Shown here: one piece after another, positions 61,696-64,000 of the stretch
Layout of the letters: each line of letters opens with the position of its first letter
How positions within the stretch are numbered: position 1 is the stretch's first letter
NCBI RefSeq assembly: GCF_004799325.1
Contig: NZ_SSMD01000005.1
Coordinates: 279,137 to 343,136, forward strand
DNA: 64,000 bases
Reading direction: 5' to 3'
Source: Thalassobius vesicularis
GTDB lineage: Bacteria > Pseudomonadota > Alphaproteobacteria > Rhodobacterales > Rhodobacteraceae
Translations under genes and position numbers: made by a program
Notes under the pieces: generated by a model
Databases searched by the model: none
Told to the model about the DNA's origin: nothing
The model's input: the letters and a program-made list of their open reading frames with translations, nothing else

Positions 61696-62090
61696 TCAAT
61701 CGAACACGCGCTCCACTTGCTCCGGCCAGCTGTCACCCGCCAGAAAGCACAGATCATACAGGCTGACCGCCGATGCCTCGCGCCCAAGGGTCAGCCGCTT
61801 CAGCACCTCCGGTGCCAGATAGGCCAAGCGAAGCTGGCGACTGACATGCCGCTCGGCCAGCCCGACCGCCTCGGCCAGTTCCTGGATGGTGGCGAACTCA
61901 CCGGCCTCCAAGCGCCGCCGCCAGCCCCATGCCCGGCCGATGGCGCGCAGCACAGTGCTGAAATCGAACTGCGCCGCAGTTGAAGCGGGTTCATCTGCTC
62001 TCGGTGCGAACAGAGACACCCGAAAGCGGCGTGGTTGTGCGGGGTGTTGCCCGTGTCGGAGACGTACGTGGTAATTGTTAGTTGTCGCTT
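61696..62090 (-). pseudogene. Serine site-specific recombinase, C-terminal remnant
   Basis: A frame without a usable start (stop at about 62092) that reads RRFRVSLFAPRADEP, then FSTVLRAIGRAWGWRRRLEA, FATIQELAEAVGLAERHVSR, RLAYLAPEVLKRLTLGREAS and DLCFLAGDSWPEQVERVFD. This is the C-terminal end of large serine recombinases (helix-turn-helix and W-x-EQ end), about 130 residues out of some 500-550. The catalytic resolvase domain is absent. It contains the right copy of the 83-base repeat. Confidence 0.75.
61959..62041 (-). repeat. Recombinase-derived direct repeat, right copy
   Basis: Matches 57272-57354 at about 75 of 83 positions in the same orientation, and lies inside the recombinase remnant. 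The two copies bracket 4.6 kb carrying lrp to the aminotransferase gene. Confidence 0.75.
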
Positions 62091-62105
62091 AAGTAGGTAA
62101 GCAGT

Positions 62106-62699
62106 CTACCTACGCAGCAGCCCCACTTGGACGTCGAGCAAGCGCACGCCTTCATCGACGAGCGAAAAGCCACGTGCTCCAAGGGTCCATCGAATGGCGA
62201 CACCCTGCACAAGCGAGGTTAACAAAATGGCGATGTCTTCGGGGCTTTCGTCACCCTGCAGATCCCCTGACGCCTGCTGATCACGGATCGCAGAAACCAA
62301 TCGGCCCTGATATGCTCCAAGGATCTCGCGAAACACATTGCGCAAGCCAGGATTTTCTACCTGCAATTCGCGGGAGAACAAGATTGAAGGCAAGGCCGGC
62401 GTGTGGGCAATGGCTGATAGCTGTGCTTCGATCAAAGCCTTCAATCGATCATTCGGCCCGGTAGCCAAGGTTTCTGCTGTAGTCCAGGCTGCCTTCAGCT
62501 GTTCCGCGATATCCTCGGCCACTGCCAGCCAGAGTTCGTTTTTTGTCGGGAAGTGTCGAAAGATCGCGGGCTGGCTGAGGCCAATGGCGCGAGCGACATC
62601 TGTTGTACTTAACCGATCAGGGCCAATCTCATCGGCCAATCGCAACACCGCAGCCACGATCTGCGTCTTTCGCTCTTCTGCGCTCTGTCGGCCAGACAT
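62106..62699 (-). CDS. TetR family transcriptional regulator
   Basis: A 197-residue regulator. TetR_N helix-turn-helix about 25-50 (RLSTTDVARAIGLSQPAIFRHFPTKNELW), then a ligand domain with SLVQGVAIRWTLGARGF near the end. Divergent from the cytochrome b561 and RND-adaptor genes. An operator-like palindrome lies in the shared promoter. Likely represses the efflux operon. Confidence 0.92.
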   Translation of the reverse strand: MSGRQSAEERKTQIVAAVLRLADEIGPDRLSTTDVARAIGLSQPAIFRHFPTKNELWLAVAEDIAEQLKAAWTTAETLATGPNDRLKALIEAQLSAIAHTPALPSILFSRELQVENPGLRNVFREILGAYQGRLVSAIRDQQASGDLQGDESPEDIAILLTSLVQGVAIRWTLGARGFSLVDEGVRLLDVQVGLLRR

Positions 62700-62710
62700 T
62701 TGTCACCTCT

Positions 62711-62732
62711 TGTTAGTTATAACTCACTAACA
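62711..62732. promoter_or_regulatory. TetR-type operator
   Basis: Perfect inverted repeat TGTTAGT (62711-62717) / ACTAACA (62726-62732) with an 8-base centre, 12 bases from the TetR start codon and 63 bases from the cytochrome gene. Confidence 0.6.
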
Positions 62733-62794
62733 TATAAGGGAGACGCCAACAACTACTATCCCGAGTCTCCAGTCCAGTTACAAAGGTCCCTGCC

Positions 62795-63292
62795 ATGCAT
62801 GTCAAAACTGCCCCCTCCGGCTATTCTCGCCTACAAATAGGTTTACACTGGCTGGTCTTTGTGTTGATCGCCCAGCAATACCTCTTCAAGGGTGCGATTT
62901 CGGCCGCGTGGGATCGCGTGACTAACGGAATGGAAATCGGGTTCGATCCGCTCGTTCTTACCCATATCGCGGGCGGAGCTCTCGTCTTACTCTTTGCGAT
63001 GTGGCGACTAGCTCTGCGCGCCCGGCGTGGCGTTCCGGAAGCAATTGAAGCCAACAAGCTGCAAGGTGCCCTCTCCAAACTCACCCATTTTGGCCTCTAT
63101 GCGTTGATGATCCTGATGCCGATGAGCGGATCGGTCGCGTGGTTCGGAGGTGTTGAGGCCGCTGCGCAGGGGCATAATGTGATGAAAATCGTGCTATTGG
63201 CACTGGTCGCCCTTCATGTCGCGGGTGCATTCTACCACCACTTCGTTCTACGCGACGGCACATTGGCGCGGATGCGCCAGGCGAAGGGGTGA
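62795..63292 (+). CDS. Cytochrome b561 family protein
   Basis: A 165-residue inner-membrane diheme-type cytochrome with four TM helices: IGLHWLVFVLIAQQYL (His), VLTHIAGGALVLLFAM (His), FGLYALMILMPMSGSVAWF and VLLALVALHVAGAFYHHFVL (His). The conserved heme-ligand histidines are present. First gene behind the TetR operator; the efflux adaptor gene starts four bases after its stop. Its role in an efflux operon is unusual. Confidence 0.88.
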   Translation: MHVKTAPSGYSRLQIGLHWLVFVLIAQQYLFKGAISAAWDRVTNGMEIGFDPLVLTHIAGGALVLLFAMWRLALRARRGVPEAIEANKLQGALSKLTHFGLYALMILMPMSGSVAWFGGVEAAAQGHNVMKIVLLALVALHVAGAFYHHFVLRDGTLARMRQAKG

Positions 63293-63296
63293 ACTT

Positions 63297-64000
63297 ATGC
63301 GCTTGGCACCTCTCTTTGCGGCCCCGCCCATCGCTCTCGGTATCGCTACAGCAGTCTGGTTGATTTCATCCGCTCCCGGACCAGCACGGGTCGACGGTGC
63401 GGTACCTGCACTGCCAGTCCGGGTTATTTCGGCCACGTCAGAGATCATTCGCCCCACCGTAAATGTTTGGGGCAACCTGCGTGCGGCCGAGGTCTGGGTC
63501 GCCGTTGCTGAGGTGCAGGGTGAGGTGATCTGGCGTCACCCCGACTTGGAGCCCGGACGCCTGGTCCCGGCCGGGACCGAAGTGCTGCGTATTGACCCTG
63601 CCGATTACGAGCTTGCATTGGCGCAGGCCCGGGCAGACCTAGCGGCTTTTAACGCTGAAAGCGCGCAGCTGGCTACCGAGGCGGCCAACACTACCCGGAT
63701 CTTGGAATTAGAGCGCGAACGGCTGGCTCTAGCCGAAACCGACCTGGAGCGCATTCGCACGCTGACCGCACAGGGCACCGTCCCACAATCCCGCGGTGAT
63801 GAGGCCGAGCGCGCGACGCTTCTGGCTCGCCGCACTGTCACCGAACTGGAAAACAGCCTCGCATTGATCCCGCCTCGTGAGGCCCGGATCGCAGCACAGA
63901 TCGCACGCAGCGAGGCCGCCATTGCGCGGGCCTTGAGGGCGCTGGAACACACTGGGATAAGAACGCCTTTCGACCTAAGAGTCACCGAGGTCGGTGCCGA
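63297..64000 (+). CDS. RND-type efflux periplasmic adaptor (HlyD/MFP family), partial
   Basis: Runs off the window end: 234 codons seen. N-terminal membrane anchor (LAPLFAAPPIALGIATAVWLI), then the biotinyl-lipoyl-like hairpin (NVWGNLRAAEVWVAVAEVQG, VPAGTEVLRIDPADYELALAQA) and a coiled-coil hairpin (ILELERERLALAETDLERIR, GTVPQSRGDEAERATLLAR), then GIRTPFDLRVTEVGA entering the beta-barrel. The family links an inner-membrane RND pump to an outer-membrane channel. It starts at the ATG at 63297, four bases after the cytochrome stop. The pump gene should follow outside the window. Confidence 0.88.
   Translation, partial: MRLAPLFAAPPIALGIATAVWLISSAPGPARVDGAVPALPVRVISATSEIIRPTVNVWGNLRAAEVWVAVAEVQGEVIWRHPDLEPGRLVPAGTEVLRIDPADYELALAQARADLAAFNAESAQLATEAANTTRILELERERLALAETDLERIRTLTAQGTVPQSRGDEAERATLLARRTVTELENSLALIPPREARIAAQIARSEAAIARALRALEHTGIRTPFDLRVTEVGA

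Noticed and set aside
1..64000. CRISPR array, prophage, rRNA or intact insertion sequence
   Set aside because: No regularly spaced repeats, no phage structural genes, no rRNA sequence and no intact transposase were seen; only recombinase remnants at 57-62 kb.

Overview
The window reads as a chromosomal segment of an alphaproteobacterium of the family Rhodobacteraceae, most likely the Roseobacter group. The basis is the high GC content with strong GC3, a circularly permuted two-piece tmRNA, a GTTC-N7-GTTC SOS box, an F1-ATPase zeta subunit gene, the trgA-trgB-cysK linkage known from Rhodobacter sphaeroides, close AcuI and DmdB-type proteins, and a split methionine synthase. No species is named because no search was possible. 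About 60 protein genes, three tRNAs (Ile2/Met CAU, Asn GUU, Ser GGA) and ssrA are supported.

Layout. 0-8.2 kb: marC, an ABC-F protein, ndk, tfoX-like, ridA-like, a DmdB-type acyl-CoA ligase, a tRNA and chrA. 8.2-14.4 kb: a lower-GC regulatory block with a hybrid histidine kinase plus LuxR-type regulator, flanked by two receiver-like proteins with altered phosphorylation residues, several tiny membrane proteins and a long palindrome-rich intergenic region. 14.4-31 kb: housekeeping genes, namely an EnvZ-like kinase, a metallo-beta-lactamase-fold hydrolase, purMN, rnd, sufE, the B12-binding and homocysteine-methyltransferase parts of a split MetH, an SOS-box-bearing radical SAM gene, the ATPase zeta subunit, purC-purS-purQ, dctB-dctD and a glycerophosphodiesterase behind a four-repeat PHO box.

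32-45 kb: rne, ccdA, a hydrolase-P450 pair, fumC with two translationally coupled small genes, sspB, ssrA, an M23 lipoprotein, a GntR/FCD regulator with two operators, dinB-like and acuI. 45-56 kb: HIT protein, class V aminotransferase, photolyase, cfa, the tellurite-resistance trgA-trgB-cysK set, an MscS channel, an AlaX editing protein and a PerM-type exporter.

57-64 kb is accessory. An lrp / alcohol dehydrogenase / proC / small protein / aminotransferase cluster sits between two 83-bp direct repeats that are remnants of a serine-recombinase gene. It is followed by a TetR-controlled cytochrome b561 plus RND-adaptor operon that runs off the window.

Themes: de novo purine synthesis is spread over two operons. 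DMSP/acrylate carbon use is represented by two scattered genes (DmdB-type ligase and acuI). Several regulatory sites can be read directly: LexA, PHO, FNR, GntR, TetR and a CtrA-like site. The best candidates for unusual biology are the 8-14 kb signalling block, the DctD-like activator without a GAFTGA loop, and the repeat-bounded amino-acid cluster.
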